In this document: in pieces, positions 21,462 through 38,224 of the stretch
Layout: each line of letters starts with the position of its first letter
Numbering within the stretch: position 1 is the stretch's first letter
Assembly (NCBI GenBank): GCA_030435675.1
Contig: CM059625.1
Location: forward strand, 11,222,001 to 11,286,000
Origin: Steinernema hermaphroditum
Lineage: Eukaryota; Nematoda; Chromadorea; Rhabditida; Steinernematidae
Direction: 5' to 3'
Length of the DNA stretch: 64,000 nt
The notes under the pieces: model-generated
Seen by the model: only the letters and a program-made list of their open reading frames with translations
The model's database searches: none
What the model was told of the DNA's origin: nothing
Program-made: the position numbers and the translations under genes

Positions 21462-24447
21462 ATGCATATCGACGGAATCAAATTTGGAGCTGTCACCCTT
21501 CTGGGGAAAGATGCAGATGAAACAGCTAAGAGCTCGTTTACTGGACTACCCATTAGTCCGTCAACACGAATGGTCGGAAGATTTGCAACACTTACGGCTC
21601 TGAATCATCCCAGGTTGTGCAAGTACGTAGAGATCGCCCGATCTCAGGCAGCACAAAACATCACGATTGTAATCTCTGAACATCACGAGAAGGATCTTGC
21701 TTCACAGCTGCCCTTATTGATAAGGTTAATAGAATTCTTTCTTCTTAACTGGTGCCACTTCTTTCAGCGAGTTACAACAGCTTGAACTGGTTGAGCAAAT
21801 TATTGAAGCTTTAGCTTATTTGCATTCTGAGGGTATCGTTGTAGGTTGCTTAACATCAGAAAGCATTCTCCTTGGAGAAGTGAATGTATGTAATAGTAAC
21901 CAAACAAGATAACCAAACATTTCCTATTTTTTTCAGGGTATTTTATGTACTTATCTGTCACAATATGGCATTCACTATATTTCCAATAATGGCAAAGATG
22001 TTGACTTCCCTCTGGCTAACGCCTATTATACGGCACCCGAGCTGTGGCAAAGAAAAACGGTGATGTCTTGTAAAAGCGATCTTTGGGCCCTCGGTATCAT
22101 ACTTGTTGAGTTGGTCACGGTAGGGCTATATTGATGATGTTTAACTGAAGCAAACTTTCTTAAGGGTAGACCATTAACACAAGTATGGAGTGGACATGAA
22201 TATTTGATAGCGATGCGCCATTTCATCAAAATCAGTACGTTTTTTCCAACAGTCTCTTGTATCAATATTCTCTTTTCAGGCAAGAACGGTAGTGTACTCA
22301 AAGTTTTACTGGAGAAACTTGGTTGCCATGCGTCAATCAGCTTCCATCCGGAACATAAGCTTTTTAAATTGGCGGAAAGCTGTCTGCAAGTGTTCCCTTC
22401 CAATCGGATGACGTGCAAGGAATTGCAACAAATCTTTTCGCTCCGATCAACCGAACTCACGCAAACACAATCTGAACGGTCCCCTAGTGCAGATAAGAGG
22501 AACGAAATGTTCTATCTTTGGAAGTTATGCGGCAGCAGCGTAGAAACAATCCTCACGAACCGCGGTATAGTCCAACTAAAATCACCACTGCTCTCAGTGC
22601 CATCGTTAGTACTTCTTGTTGTGTCGCTTCAGTGTCTCACAAATGTTTCAGATGCGTGGTTGACGACTACAATACTTTCGGAAGTCACAACTACAACGTC
22701 TGCGACCTGAACTTGAAAGTTTTTCTTTTGCCGGATTCCAATATTAAGAAGCGCTTGACGGATATCAATCAACGGCTTCTGTACAAAAGCTACGAGCACG
22801 ATTTCACGGAACATGCTACAAACAATGTCTCCGAATATATTTTGCCTACCGTAGTGAAGGAAAAAGACATAGACTATCAGGTACCCACTTCCACAGAGAC
22901 CCTTGTTGTAGCTCACTTTTAGGCCTCTCGAATGCGATCAATCGCACACTTGATTCAGTCGTACCCATACAAAATGAACAAACTTTTGGAAGAGGCCAAG
23001 CTCGATGTACCACCACTTTACCGTGGACGAATATGGGCTGCTTTGCTGAACGTTCGCACAGATGCGGTCAATGTGTTCTCTGGAATTGATACAGTGTCAG
23101 AGCAGTCATCTGACAGACAATTGCAAGTAGATATCCCCAGATGTCATCAGGTTTGCATTGAATTAAAAAGAGTACACCACTTCGTTCACTATAGTACGAA
23201 GAACTGATGACATCACCGGCTGCACACAGGAAATTAAAAGTCCTTTTAAAAGCTTGGCTCTTCAAACACCCTCATTATGTATACTGGCAAGGTTTGGATT
23301 CTTTAACGGCACCTTTCCTTGTTTTAAATTTCAATGATCTGCGTAAGTGTTATCTCATTTTGTCGCTAACGCCTTTCACCTTGCATTACTTTCAGCCCTG
23401 GCTTACGCCAGTCTTAACTCGTTCATCAACCGCTACTTAAAAGATTTTTTCCTGCAAGACAATTCTGCTGTGATTCAAGGTAACTCTAGCTGGTATATTC
23501 TCATTCGATTTATCAAAAGTTTTCAGAATATCTCTGCGTCTTTAACCATCTGTTGGCTTTTCTGGATGCTGAACTCTTCACTCATCTTCGCAGAATGGAT
23601 TTTCTACCGGAATTATTCGCTATACCGTGGTTCCTTACATGCTTTGCGCACGTGCTGCCTCTTTACAAACTGTTCCACCTCTGGGACACTCTTCTTCAGG
23701 TCGACTCATCATTTCCTCTGTTTATCGGTGTCGCTATTCTTGCTCAACTGCGACCACAGCTGATCGATTCTCACTTCAACGACGCCATACTACTTTTCTC
23801 CGATTTACCAGGTGCACGCCTGTAAGAAAACAGTAATATAATCATGCATATTATTAGATTTATCGATCGACCAAGTTGTTGGGGATTCCTTACGCTTCTA
23901 TAACGACGTTCCACAAAGCTGTGCATACCGACAACATGCAGCCTTCCACTTGGATGAGAATCACGGTTGCCTCACAAACTACTCCGTCAATCAACTTCGC
24001 GAGTTTCACTGCCCGAGAATCTCATCTCACGACATGCTAACGTTACTAAATACGGAATCCATCCTCATAATCGATGTGCGATCGTCGGTGGAGTCAGCTA
24101 AATGATATTTTGCACAGGGAGTGAAGAAATAATTTCAGATACAACCGAGGATCCATACAAGGCAGTATCAGCTTCCCCTATGCCGACGATATCTGTGATT
24201 CTTCGTTCAGTATCATAAGATTTGCCGTTGAAACTGCCGTTAGGAATGGCCACACAATATGCATACTCGACAACAGCCACTTAGATCACGCTCGAAAGGT
24301 TAACATTGGCGTTAATTCGATTGCTTTTCGCTTACGTGAATTTTTCAGCTCTCTGCGGAATTAGTATCGAGATGTTATAATAAAGTTTGCATACTCGACG
24401 GTGGACTTCAAGTGCTAAGTGCAGAGCTGTTTACTGTGTCGTCATGA
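21462..24447 (+). CDS. tbck-1: TBC domain-containing pseudokinase TBCK
   Basis: Thirteen exons give an 808-aa protein: 21462-21724, 21768-21885, 21937-22119, 22165-22234, 22280-22604, 22652-22880, 22923-23150, 23195-23342, 23396-23479, 23527-23811, 23858-24092, 24139-24298, 24349-24447. The N-terminal kinase-like domain (~1-260) has [10 protein letters not shown] where an HRD loop is expected, and [11 protein letters not shown] with [13 protein letters not shown]. It lacks HRD and DFG, so it is a pseudokinase. The TBC domain (~400-640) retains the Arg finger (VDIPRCHQ) and Gln finger (YWQGLD) of Rab GAPs. A rhodanese-like domain ends the protein ([24 protein letters not shown]) without an active-site Cys. 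Human TBCK has the same order. Known human TBCK links to mTOR, endolysosomal function and mRNA transport. Second gene of a probable operon. Confidence 0.93.
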
Positions 24448-26350
24448 TGTTTGAAGCACTTCCGTTCAAAGTCTACACTCAAGAAAATCGACCATTGGTT
24501 CCACTTCTTACGCAGTTGTTTTGCGCTCGGAAGCGTTCATTTGTACAGCTCACGTGTTGTTGGTGCCTTCAGTCTAATTAACCTGTGATATTCTTTTATG
24601 CCAACGGTCGGCTCGGTTCTTACGGGTTTCTCGGTTTTCGCCTGTTCAGAAGATTGTTCCACGGCTTAATTCTTCTGAATATATAAATTGCTCTACGGTA
24701 GTGTCCGGCGAACATAAAATGAGTGACACTTTCTTCACTCAATTGTCCTCAGTTTTCACGATTAATGAGATTGCATTAAGGTTTTTAATCTTAAAGGATG
24801 CATTTGCAAATGTGTTCTGTGTTAGGCGCTGTAGCTGAACGCTAACTTTGCTTCCTGTACACCTGCGAATTGAAGATAATGATTTAACGAGTACCAAGAA
24901 CGGCCTTAACTCAATGAATTCCGACTAATAAGTTGAAAGTACAAGTTTAAGAGGTGCAATATTCCCTTATCGATGTTCCTCTTCCGCCAAACTGATGAAT
25001 TTCCTTGGTGCTTTGACAATTCTCGCTGCATAATCATTTCTTTTTCGCCAACTGTGGGTAGTGAATGCGTTAGTTGTTTGAAAAAGTGTTGGAAAAGTAA
25101 TTTTACAAAAGCTTTTCTGATTGCTGGAAGCTTTGTTTCAGTTTTATTTACTGCAAAATAAGCCATAAACACATTTTAAAAAAGTGTCCAATGCAACTTG
25201 TTTAAGCTACCGTAGTAGCCGGAAAAGATAGGATTTGTAAGGCAGCGAATTGAAGTGCCTTCTTAACTTTCTTAGTGCCAGACGCAATGTAGAAAGTGTA
25301 AAAGCCGTGGATAAGGAGCTTGAATGAGCAATGAGCTGAGGCTCTGTTGCGTAATTCGCATGTTTTCTTGTCACAAAGCACCCAGGGACTGCGCAAAATT
25401 CGAATCAGATTCGATGTGTCCACATGGCGCACACCTGCCTGGTCAACCGTTGCTCATTTCTATTTCAAAGTGCTCAAAGTGCCCGGAAGTGACTTCTAGA
25501 ACGACACTTTTTCGGTGTTTGGTGTGCACTCGGCCACGCCCCGAAGCCAAGACCTTAGTCCATGACTGGGCGGACTCGCAGAAAGAGGCGTTCAATTGAC
25601 AGACATGAGGCACGGTTTCGGAGGATATTCGATGAGCAATTTGGGTTCATCTTCTTTTCTTTTTTTCCGCTTTTCCCTCTTCAACTTTGATGCTCGGACG
25701 ATACGCGCGGGCGAGGGCTTAAGCCAGAGTGCAAAACCGACAATTCCTGGCTAATTGTTTTCGACTATTATCACTGGTAGTGAAATGAGACACACATTCC
25801 CCCTTACTTGACCGGATCTCGCTCCTTTCATGCTTTCTTCTTTTTCTTTAGGTTGTTTACGATTTCAGTTGCTAATCCGTACTGTTATTTAGAGTTTATC
25901 CACATTTGGCCCTTAGAGATCATTATCCACACTGCCCAGCCCCTCATTAACCTATCTATTTTGCTTGCTTGCCCTCCCTACTTTTTCATTTACATTTATT
26001 CGACAGAACCAACCAAGAGCCAATCGGTCGTCTTATCTTATTGTCTCCATTTGGTACGTTTTCATAATTGGGGATTAACAGAGGATTGTGAAGAAACAAT
26101 TTGCATGAAACTGTGGCTTCATTAATCCGCACGTTGATGTTAAAATCATGTGAATATCTGACGTTAATACCAACTTAATCACAATCAAATGCACCTTCGC
26201 GTGAAGAACTTAATGTGACTTTTTTTGTCATCGTGGTTTCAAACGAGGTTTCACATTTTACTCTATTCTATCGTTTATCAACATGCTTGTTTCATCGACA
26301 ATTGTCCATCACTTGTACGCTAGTAACGAGCATGCTGTTCAGACCCAGCA
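24448..26350. other. Intergenic region, no gene seen
   Basis: About 1.9 kb without a supported gene. Frames up to about 105 codons occur on both strands, but they show no conserved motif and no consistent splice structure. It should include the tbck-1 3' UTR and the upstream region of the RASD-like GTPase. Confidence 0.6.
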
Positions 26351-28799
26351 ATGAGTCTTCTGAATCGTCGATCTGTGCGCAATCCACGCCTCGTACGACT
26401 GCCATCGCGTGCCGGAGAGTCTACTTCGTTCCAAGACGGATCCTCTTGCCCGAACTCGCCCGCCATTAAAAAAGTAAACATCGTCCCCGTTGTCCTTACT
26501 AGTGTAACACTTAAGTTTGTTTTCACGTTATTCTAAGCAGATACGCTCGAATCGAATCGTTTTTGTTCGTTTCAGACGTTCCGTCTAATTGTCATCGGAT
26601 CGGCACGCACGGGAAAAACATCTATTGTGAACCGTTTCCTCGAAAAGGACTTTGAAGATCGCTATCTTCCAACGATCGAAAACTTTCACCGCAAAATCTA
26701 TAAAATACGTGGTGAACTTTATCAACTCGACATTCTCGACTGCTCCGGAAATGATCCATTTCCAGCTTCTCGGAAACTTTCGTACATATCAGGTGTTTTG
26801 CATTGCACATTTTGCATTCTTTAATGAGGTATCAAATGAGCGCATTTTTGACCGAGATACTTGCCAACAGCCACCAAATGCAACAAATTAAAGTGCCGGT
26901 GGTGGTATCGAATGGCCACCACTGCCATTGCGATTTTCGTCTATATCGAGTTAAGTGATGTGACGGGCAACATGCGTGCAATTAAAATTTGCTCTTTGCC
27001 AATATTTATGCAAACGGGGCAACATCACCGTCATGCTACGGATGTGTGGCAATTAACCGATCCACCAAGGGACTGCACAGAGACCACGCTAAGCTCCCTA
27101 CGGCATCATCTATTCGGGCTAACTGGCTGATCCCGACAAAACAAACAAGACAAGAAAAGGTTTCTTTACCAATTAACGAGATTATCCGCGCGTTTTTCGA
27201 ACTTCGAAAGGATTTGACGACTAAATTTCGAAGATTTATATTTCGAAGGCAAACACCCATCGACGCCCAGAGGGAACAATCAGGCAGATGAGCGAAATTT
27301 GATACACGCAACGAGTTCTTTCTCAAATCGAGTAAATATTACAAGGAAGACAGAACCATCTAATCGAATATAGCGATCTTACTGGCCGCTGTGGGTTAAT
27401 CCAATTTTAGGCATAAAACGATATGTTTACGGTCGCACCCACTAGCGCTGAAACGGGGCTCCGCATGGACGTGCGATTCCCTTTTGTGTCACCATTTCGA
27501 TTTGCTCAGCATAATTCATGAGATAAATGTTAAAACATAAATGAGCCACGCAACATTATTCGATTATATGTAAATTTCTCTAATTTTTGTTTCTCTGTTC
27601 CAGGGGACATGTTCATTGTAGTCAGCTCGGTTGACCTTCCTCAAAGCGTGGAGCAAATGATCGACATCAGACAGCAGATCATCGAATGTAAAAGCAGTCG
27701 AGTGGGCTTCAATGCCAACACTCCTCAGCATGTTCCGATCCTTTTTGTCATGAACAAAACGGATTTGCCAAAGTCTCGGTGGCAGACTGATCCGGAGGAG
27801 GCGGCTTCACTGATTGAAGAGGCTATTTCGGGAAACGCAAGGGACATCTTCCTCACCTGCTCGGCAGCTGGAAACGAGAACATAGAAACGGTAAAATGTT
27901 TCATTATTACGTCTCTTTATATGAGTCACTCCGAGTAATCTGCTCAGTGAATGATGATTACGTTTTGCTCGCGCGCAGCTTCATCACAGCTTCCACTTTT
28001 CAGTTCTGTTCTCTCAATTGGACTTTCTAAGTATAACAGCGTTTAATTCGAAATCAATATCACGTTGTGACGGGCTAATTGAACGTCGAGCAATGGGTGA
28101 ATGCAATGTCCCTTGCATCTCAATTGCAGGCTGTCGCACCCAGCCTTTGCCCTCAAAAGGGCAACTTTTCGAGTTGACGAGTAGCAAAGAAGTGATAAAA
28201 CAAAATTACGCTGATGAAACTGCTCGTCGAAATATAGAAAAGAAACGACAAACAAAATGGAAATTGAGAAGGGGATACATGTGTTCGCCGAAAGAAACGG
28301 CAAAATCCCAAGTGTTTTTCTGTTCTGCAGAGGCTCCAGTACACATTCTTATATTGCAAGACATTTAGGTGTTTGGGAAGATGTTCGCTTTGGCGAAATT
28401 ACCTCGTCACATGAACCCACAATTGCACAAAATGTTGCGCAACGAACTGTCGGCCGATGGTGTCCTCAATACCTCAGAAGGTGGAAAGAAACGCGTGCTT
28501 CAGCGGATGCGGTCACGATTTTCGCGCGATTTCGATGACACCACGTAAGTCCATCACAAAACATAAAACCGCATTAGTTGAATGAATTCAAATGTGTTCG
28601 ACACTGCGGAAAGCTCTGAATTTTCCTACATTAAAACATTATTTATTTATGTAGGTTCACTGACATCAACGCCCGCCGTCCAAGTCTTCGCACCGATCTT
28701 CTCATGAACCGAGCCAAAACATCGGTCATCCAACTGAACTGCAACGGCAACGGCATTTGCCCCCACGATCACCAGTCTCGCAAATGTGTTATAATGTAA
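26351..28799 (+). CDS. RASD/Dexras-like small GTPase with CaaX box
   Basis: Five exons: 26351-26473, 26576-26792, 27604-27890, 28369-28544, 28655-28799; 315 aa. G1 is GSARTGKTS, switch I is PTIENFHRKIY, G3 is DILDCSGN, G4 is NKTD and G5 is TCSAA. The FHRKIYKIRGELYQLDILD stretch is characteristic of RASD1/RASD2 rather than classical Ras. The 40-residue N-terminal extension and the long basic C-terminal tail (KKRVLQRMRSRFSR, ending in CVIM) also fit RASD proteins. CVIM predicts farnesylation and membrane attachment. Family members tune G-protein and nitric oxide signalling in mammals; the role here is inferred. The third G-box lacks the usual Gln. Introns 2 (811 nt) and 3 (478 nt) are long for this window. 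Confidence 0.87.
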
Positions 28800-28985
28800 C
28801 GTAATGGCTAATCGTATTTACTGTGCTTTATGTTTTGGGTTCTTGTGTGGGTTTTGCAGCTCTATCATCTCAACCCTGGTCTCATTTGATCTCTTTTATT
28901 AAAACATTGTCATAATCAACATTATTAGGGCTTAATGACTATAGCAATAACTTATTATTAATTACAAGCATTCCGTGTTGATTTC

Positions 28986-30539
28986 TTATTTTCCGGCTCC
29001 CGAGAAGGTGGGAGTGTATTGGCATTGACTGTAGTCAACCGGTGAGATCATGTTAAATGCTTTGGTCATAACGTTGATATAATCTGCAACAACACACTCT
29101 AATTGAAGGAGTTGCAACCACAGGACTTACTATTATCCTCTAGGAACTGCAACACGTTCTTCATGTGCACCTTTCGGAATCGCTCGGGATCGCGGGCGAT
29201 GACGAAGACAGGGAAGCGCACCCAATTGGAAACAACAGCGTAGTCATACTGGTTGTACTCGTTGAGGGGACCCTTCTTGATGACCCAGACTAAAACGCTA
29301 CTGTGAGGTGCTGTCCAAATGTCATTTGTCAGCTTACAAGGTTCAGCATCAGGCGAGTTGCTGGTGTGGAGCAGGAACTGACCAGTGTCTCCGGCCTTGA
29401 ATCCGTATCCGAGGGAGAAGCGAGGAGGACCGTTGGCATTGCCTTCGCGGTAGAACTTCAGGATAGTGAAGGTTGCGCTGTAGGTGTTGTTGGTAAGCGC
29501 TCCGACTGCAAAGCAATTCGTCAAAGTGTGACCTAATTGTTGTAACTTACAATGTGACACGGTGCAAGCTTCACGGATGACATGAGGGCTATTGATCACC
29601 TAAATGCGATGAGCGATGAAACCTGCCTTGGAGAAATTTTTGTGCGATTTGAATTTCGCTTTGACCCACATTTCAGTCGGTCAAGGTTACTTCAGCGCAA
29701 ATCGGTGCAGCTGATCTGCCTATTAAACATTGTGGAAATTGTTACCTGGAACCAACGTCCCATCATGCGAGCCACGTCAACGTTTTCAGCTTCTGGATGA
29801 ACAGCGCGGAATACGTCTTTGGCCAGGTTTTTGGTGGCATCCTTAGGCAAGAGCCGACTGATAGAGGAACCAAGAAGGGTGTTGGTTGGGGGGATCATTT
29901 GAGGAATGAGTTGCCCGACCTATAATTACAGAACGTATGAAAGTACAGTAGTCAAAATGCGAGTATGAATAGCTTGAGATGTCTGTAAAAGTAGATTGAA
30001 ATGATACGAGGTTATTTCTTACCACGTAGTTGAAGTTGCTAAGGCCAGGAATAGTGTTTACACCGGGAACTGTTGGAATGTCTGAGGGTCCAGGAAAACC
30101 AGGGACAGGTATTGGGGCAAGGCCAGGAATCTGTCCACTAGTAATGCCTTGCAAGTCGATTCTGTTGCTGCTGGCTTCATTCACAAGCTGCGAGATATCG
30201 TCAGAGGGAATGAAACTCGAGGGCTCTCGACGGCGAACTTCTCGCTCGCTACCGACGTTGATACCCAGTTTTTCCAATACTCCTGAGGCGAGTTCGCCCA
30301 TTTGAGCGAGATTTTCCTTCTCCTGAACACCAAAAATTGCATATGTAAATACTAATAAACGGTACCTTAGAGGTGAGGGTACGGTCTTGGTTGAATGACT
30401 GGAAGAAAGGAGCAGGTTGGTTCTTTCCCAAACCATGCTCATTTTCAATAGCCTGTCTAGACAACCGAACAGCGGCGTCGACATAGCCTGAGGTGAGGAG
30501 GATCAGCCCCACGAGGACACATACCGCGCCCGAAGCCAT
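28986..30539 (-). CDS. Lipocalin-related protein (LPR family), copy A
   Basis: Seven minus-strand exons: 30539-30366, 30322-30023, 29919-29746, 29599-29551, 29505-29338, 29289-29131, 29083-28986; 373 aa. A signal peptide is clear (VCVLVGLILLTSGYVDAA). A linker rich in Pro-Gly-Ile repeats follows (IPGLAPIPVPGFPG). The lipocalin domain starts with the GxW signature MMGRWFQV at about residue 170. It continues with ATFTILKFYREG, YDYAVVSNWVRFPVFVIARD and a C-terminal Cys motif (DYSQCQYTPTF). LPR proteins are secreted, and C. elegans members are needed for apical matrix integrity in narrow tubes and cuticle. The splice pattern (CATT junction after the first lipocalin strand) is shared with the copy at 52.5-54.7 kb. 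The gene ends 187 nt from the convergent RASD-like gene. Confidence 0.87.
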
Positions 30540-32863
30540 CGCGTTGAACGACTGAGCGATGAAATGGGTCGTCTCTGGCGGTGTGATTTTCAATATATGG
30601 GGTTGGCTGTCACTATCGCGCACCTCCTAAAGGTCACAAATCCAACGGGAAAATCGTCGGGACCGTAAAGATTTGTTTTAAATCTACTTAATTGGCAATG
30701 AAACGTTTCCACATAAAAACAACGACATTCATTTCACAGGAAAAAAGGATTCAGAAGCATAGAAGCGTTCGCTGACCCTATTTCTGCAGATTACCTACTT
30801 TCCATACTAATAGCGAACGATTCGTGGAATACATATCGAATTTAGGCGATTTTGAAGTATTTTGACTAAAGTGGGAAAAGGGATGAATACGGCGAATAGA
30901 AAACCTATGCGCTTCCAGAAAAAGCTTGAATTAGTGCGAATGGTGACATTATGTAGCATGAGTTTTGCAGATCGTACATTCATGTCCTTTGCCGTTTTGC
31001 CATTGCGAACCGTATTTGTGCTAGCATAGAACTTCACGCTTGTCGTCATGTTATGTTTATCTCGATTATTGTAAGATTATGTCAGGTAGCCCATTTTGTT
31101 AGTAACTCTTGTGTTACTACGCAAGTACTACTTTCCTTAGCTTCGGGTTGTTCGGGTACAAAGCGCAGGTTCCTTTAATTGGTTCATCTTGTCCTTGGTG
31201 GATAGCGTTTTTGTGGGCTGGCCACACAGTTTAACGAAATTCCAGGCACTCATTGTTTGACCGACTGACATTGTCATTGACACCGTTGTCACTTAAGATC
31301 GCCAGAGATATGGTGTAACTAACCCGAAATTCATCTCATAGATGCATGACGACACCTCGTCTTCGCCGCCATGTTTGACCTAGTCGGTCTGGAATTTCAA
31401 AACTGAAACAGTCGGGACGGTGGAGTGAACGTGCGTCATGCCGCCGGATGGCGCCGACACAGTTTCACTTTAGGCTGTGACGGTGAAGATGATTTGAAGA
31501 AGGGTGATGATGGTCAATCGAGTGAGTTTGATGCGCACTTTGGAAATAATAGGACAATTGCGCCGATGGTGATGTTCGTGCTGAGGTCAGTCGTAACACA
31601 AGTGGATAATTGTGATTCATGCAAGGCTGTTACATAATGTACGAAGAAAACATGATGGGATTCTTCCGGTCACTGACGATTCCTTTTTTCGGCTGACTGT
31701 GAGACGAAAGTCCGCGATTTCAGCGATAGTAGAGAATACCATCTTGAAATATCTGGTTTGAATTCCTTGAAGTAAAATTTGAACCGGAGACGTCGTACAT
31801 TGAATGTTCGCAGGAATCAATTGTCACAGTAGAAAACGGCTTTTAAAAAAGATTTCGTAACACGTGGTACAGACCGCATTTGGGCATTTGGGGAGCTTCA
31901 GAGCGCAAGAGATAGCGTTCGCACTGCAATTTCTACAATGAACAGTCAACAGTTGAGCAATCGAAATTCTTGACACAACCCCACTTCTCCTGTGAAACAA
32001 CATCAAACATCAAACGAGTGAAGGATATTTCGAAAGAGCGAAGAAGTTTCATCTCATCCATGTCTCTAAACAAAATTTGGCATCAAGCCAAGACGGCTTA
32101 GATGTGCGAGTATTTCGCACACGGTACATAGTTTTGCGCCCTTTCATGAAGAGCCTAACTTCTAAATAGTTGTTCTCCATACAGTTCATAAAATGACTTG
32201 AGCGAAGTGCCCGATGTCGAAAATAGTGATGCAAATATGACTTCATCGTTGTTGATGCGATAATAACGCTATGTATTTGTCTGTACGTCTACGATGCTGT
32301 CCCGAAATTCGCAAGAAAACTTATTTGACACGGCGAACCGATGTGATACCATTGCCTGGGACTGCACGCGCCGCACCGTGTTTCCGATGTTACGGCAAAT
32401 GATTAGGTCTTGCCACGATTTCTTCTTGAAAGCGTCGCCGAACGTTTCGCATCTGACCGATGGCACCAGTGAACGAGCGAGGAAACTGGGATCGCGCGGG
32501 TGTTTCGCAGATCAAACGCTTAGTAATCACAATCGGGAGTAGCATTTCATGGACAACTGCGTTCTGGCATTATCGATCGGTGAATCGCTGTCGTCCATTT
32601 TGATCGTGAACTTCGGAAACTTCCACACCCTTCTTTTAATTGCAGCTGTATTTCGTGTGAACATTTTCACGCATAATCGGTGTCAGCGTTCATCAGTTAG
32701 GTGTACGTCTTGTCAGCTTTGCATCGGGTGCTATTAACGATAGCGTGATTTCGTTGTTCCGTTCTTGTGTAAATCGTAATTAATTATAACATTTCTTTCC
32801 AGTTGCTTGTCGTCGTGTAGTTATCTACTACCTCGTCAAACACTCATTTGATAAGAAATCAAC
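30540..32863. other. Divergent intergenic region between lpr copy A and math-33
   Basis: About 2.3 kb that must hold both upstream regions. An unpaired acceptor (ATTTCTTTCCAG ending at 32802) precedes the math-33 ATG by 61 nt and is a likely spliced-leader site. No supported gene was found. A Cys-rich minus-strand frame near 31850-31990 and a frame near 32270-32540 were considered and not accepted. Confidence 0.55.
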
Positions 32864-37409
<4,546 letters not shown>

Positions 37410-38224
37410 TTCATCTTGTCATTTTATCCATGTTGTTACTGTGTAGTTCTTGTACACTGTTTCATTGTATTGTAATTGTAATGTAAGCATCCCGGTTTAG
37501 GGGTTTTATGAGTAGCCTGCATGTATCTTTCTAGCGCTGGTGTTAAGCTCTCTCAACATCAGAGGCTTTTGTTAGGTTACTTGACTACTTCTGTGAACGA
37601 TTGGTGGTTTGCAGAGGAACAGGTGCAAAAACTGTACTCCGGTATCACTGTGGCTCAATCGTATTGCTTGTTAAAGTGTTTTAGCTTAGGTTACGTCAGT
37701 GGTTTCCTATCTTATGTTTCCCCTATTCTTTATGGAAATCGTGTAAAAAGTGAAATTATTACGGTTGGGCTCATGCTTCAAGAGCTTGTGTTTGTCCCCA
37801 ACTTTTGGTGAATCATGTGTTTTGCTAGTTGTACATTAAAAGTCTCGCTCTCTAACCTAATCGATAGGCATCTTGTTAACCCGTTGTGTTCAGTCGTTGT
37901 GTTGTATGATGAATTAAAGCGTCGGGTCGGGACCCACTGTGGAAGTTCTGAATCTCACTGTTTTATGATAACTGTTCCGAAATATCTTTATGCGTGATGT
38001 GGTGCTAAATTTTGAAAGTGCATAAATAAATACCTATCGGCATTTTTTGAAATGATCATTTGTCGGTTGTCGGTGTATTTGCAGTTAACCGATGTTTCGT
38101 TTCAGATTCGGTACCACATGAATATTACGCGCGAAAATCGATAAAGGCACAGTGCATCTTGCCTGCTTGCCGAAAAAGGTCTCGCATCATCGGCTCCTAA
38201 AACGATCAACCGTCAACAATAAAC
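37410..38224. other. 3' UTR of math-33 and short intergenic region
   Basis: T-rich sequence with an AATAAA-like pair at 38021-38030 that may end the math-33 transcript. Several short frames are present but none has protein-like features that I trust. Confidence 0.55.

Larger units (their letters stand above)
18590..24447 (+). other. Probable two-gene operon apt-9 / tbck-1
   Basis: The apt-9 stop at 21298 and AATAAA at 21311 are followed by an unpaired TTTTTCAG acceptor ending at 21441 and the tbck-1 ATG at 21462. The stop-to-start distance is 163 nt. The spacing and acceptor are typical of a nematode operon; this is inferred. Confidence 0.65.

Noticed and set aside
27891..28368. 116-codon open frame inside the RASD-like gene
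   Set aside because: It lies within intron 3, and the flanking exons join in phase across it.
31824..32006. Cys-rich minus-strand frame resembling a zinc-binding segment
   Set aside because: The cysteine spacing fits no known finger, no exon chain could be built, and the frame is short.
32269..32542. Overlapping frames on both strands upstream of math-33, considered as a transposase remnant
   Set aside because: No catalytic motif or terminal repeats are visible; overlapping open frames are expected where stop codons are rare.
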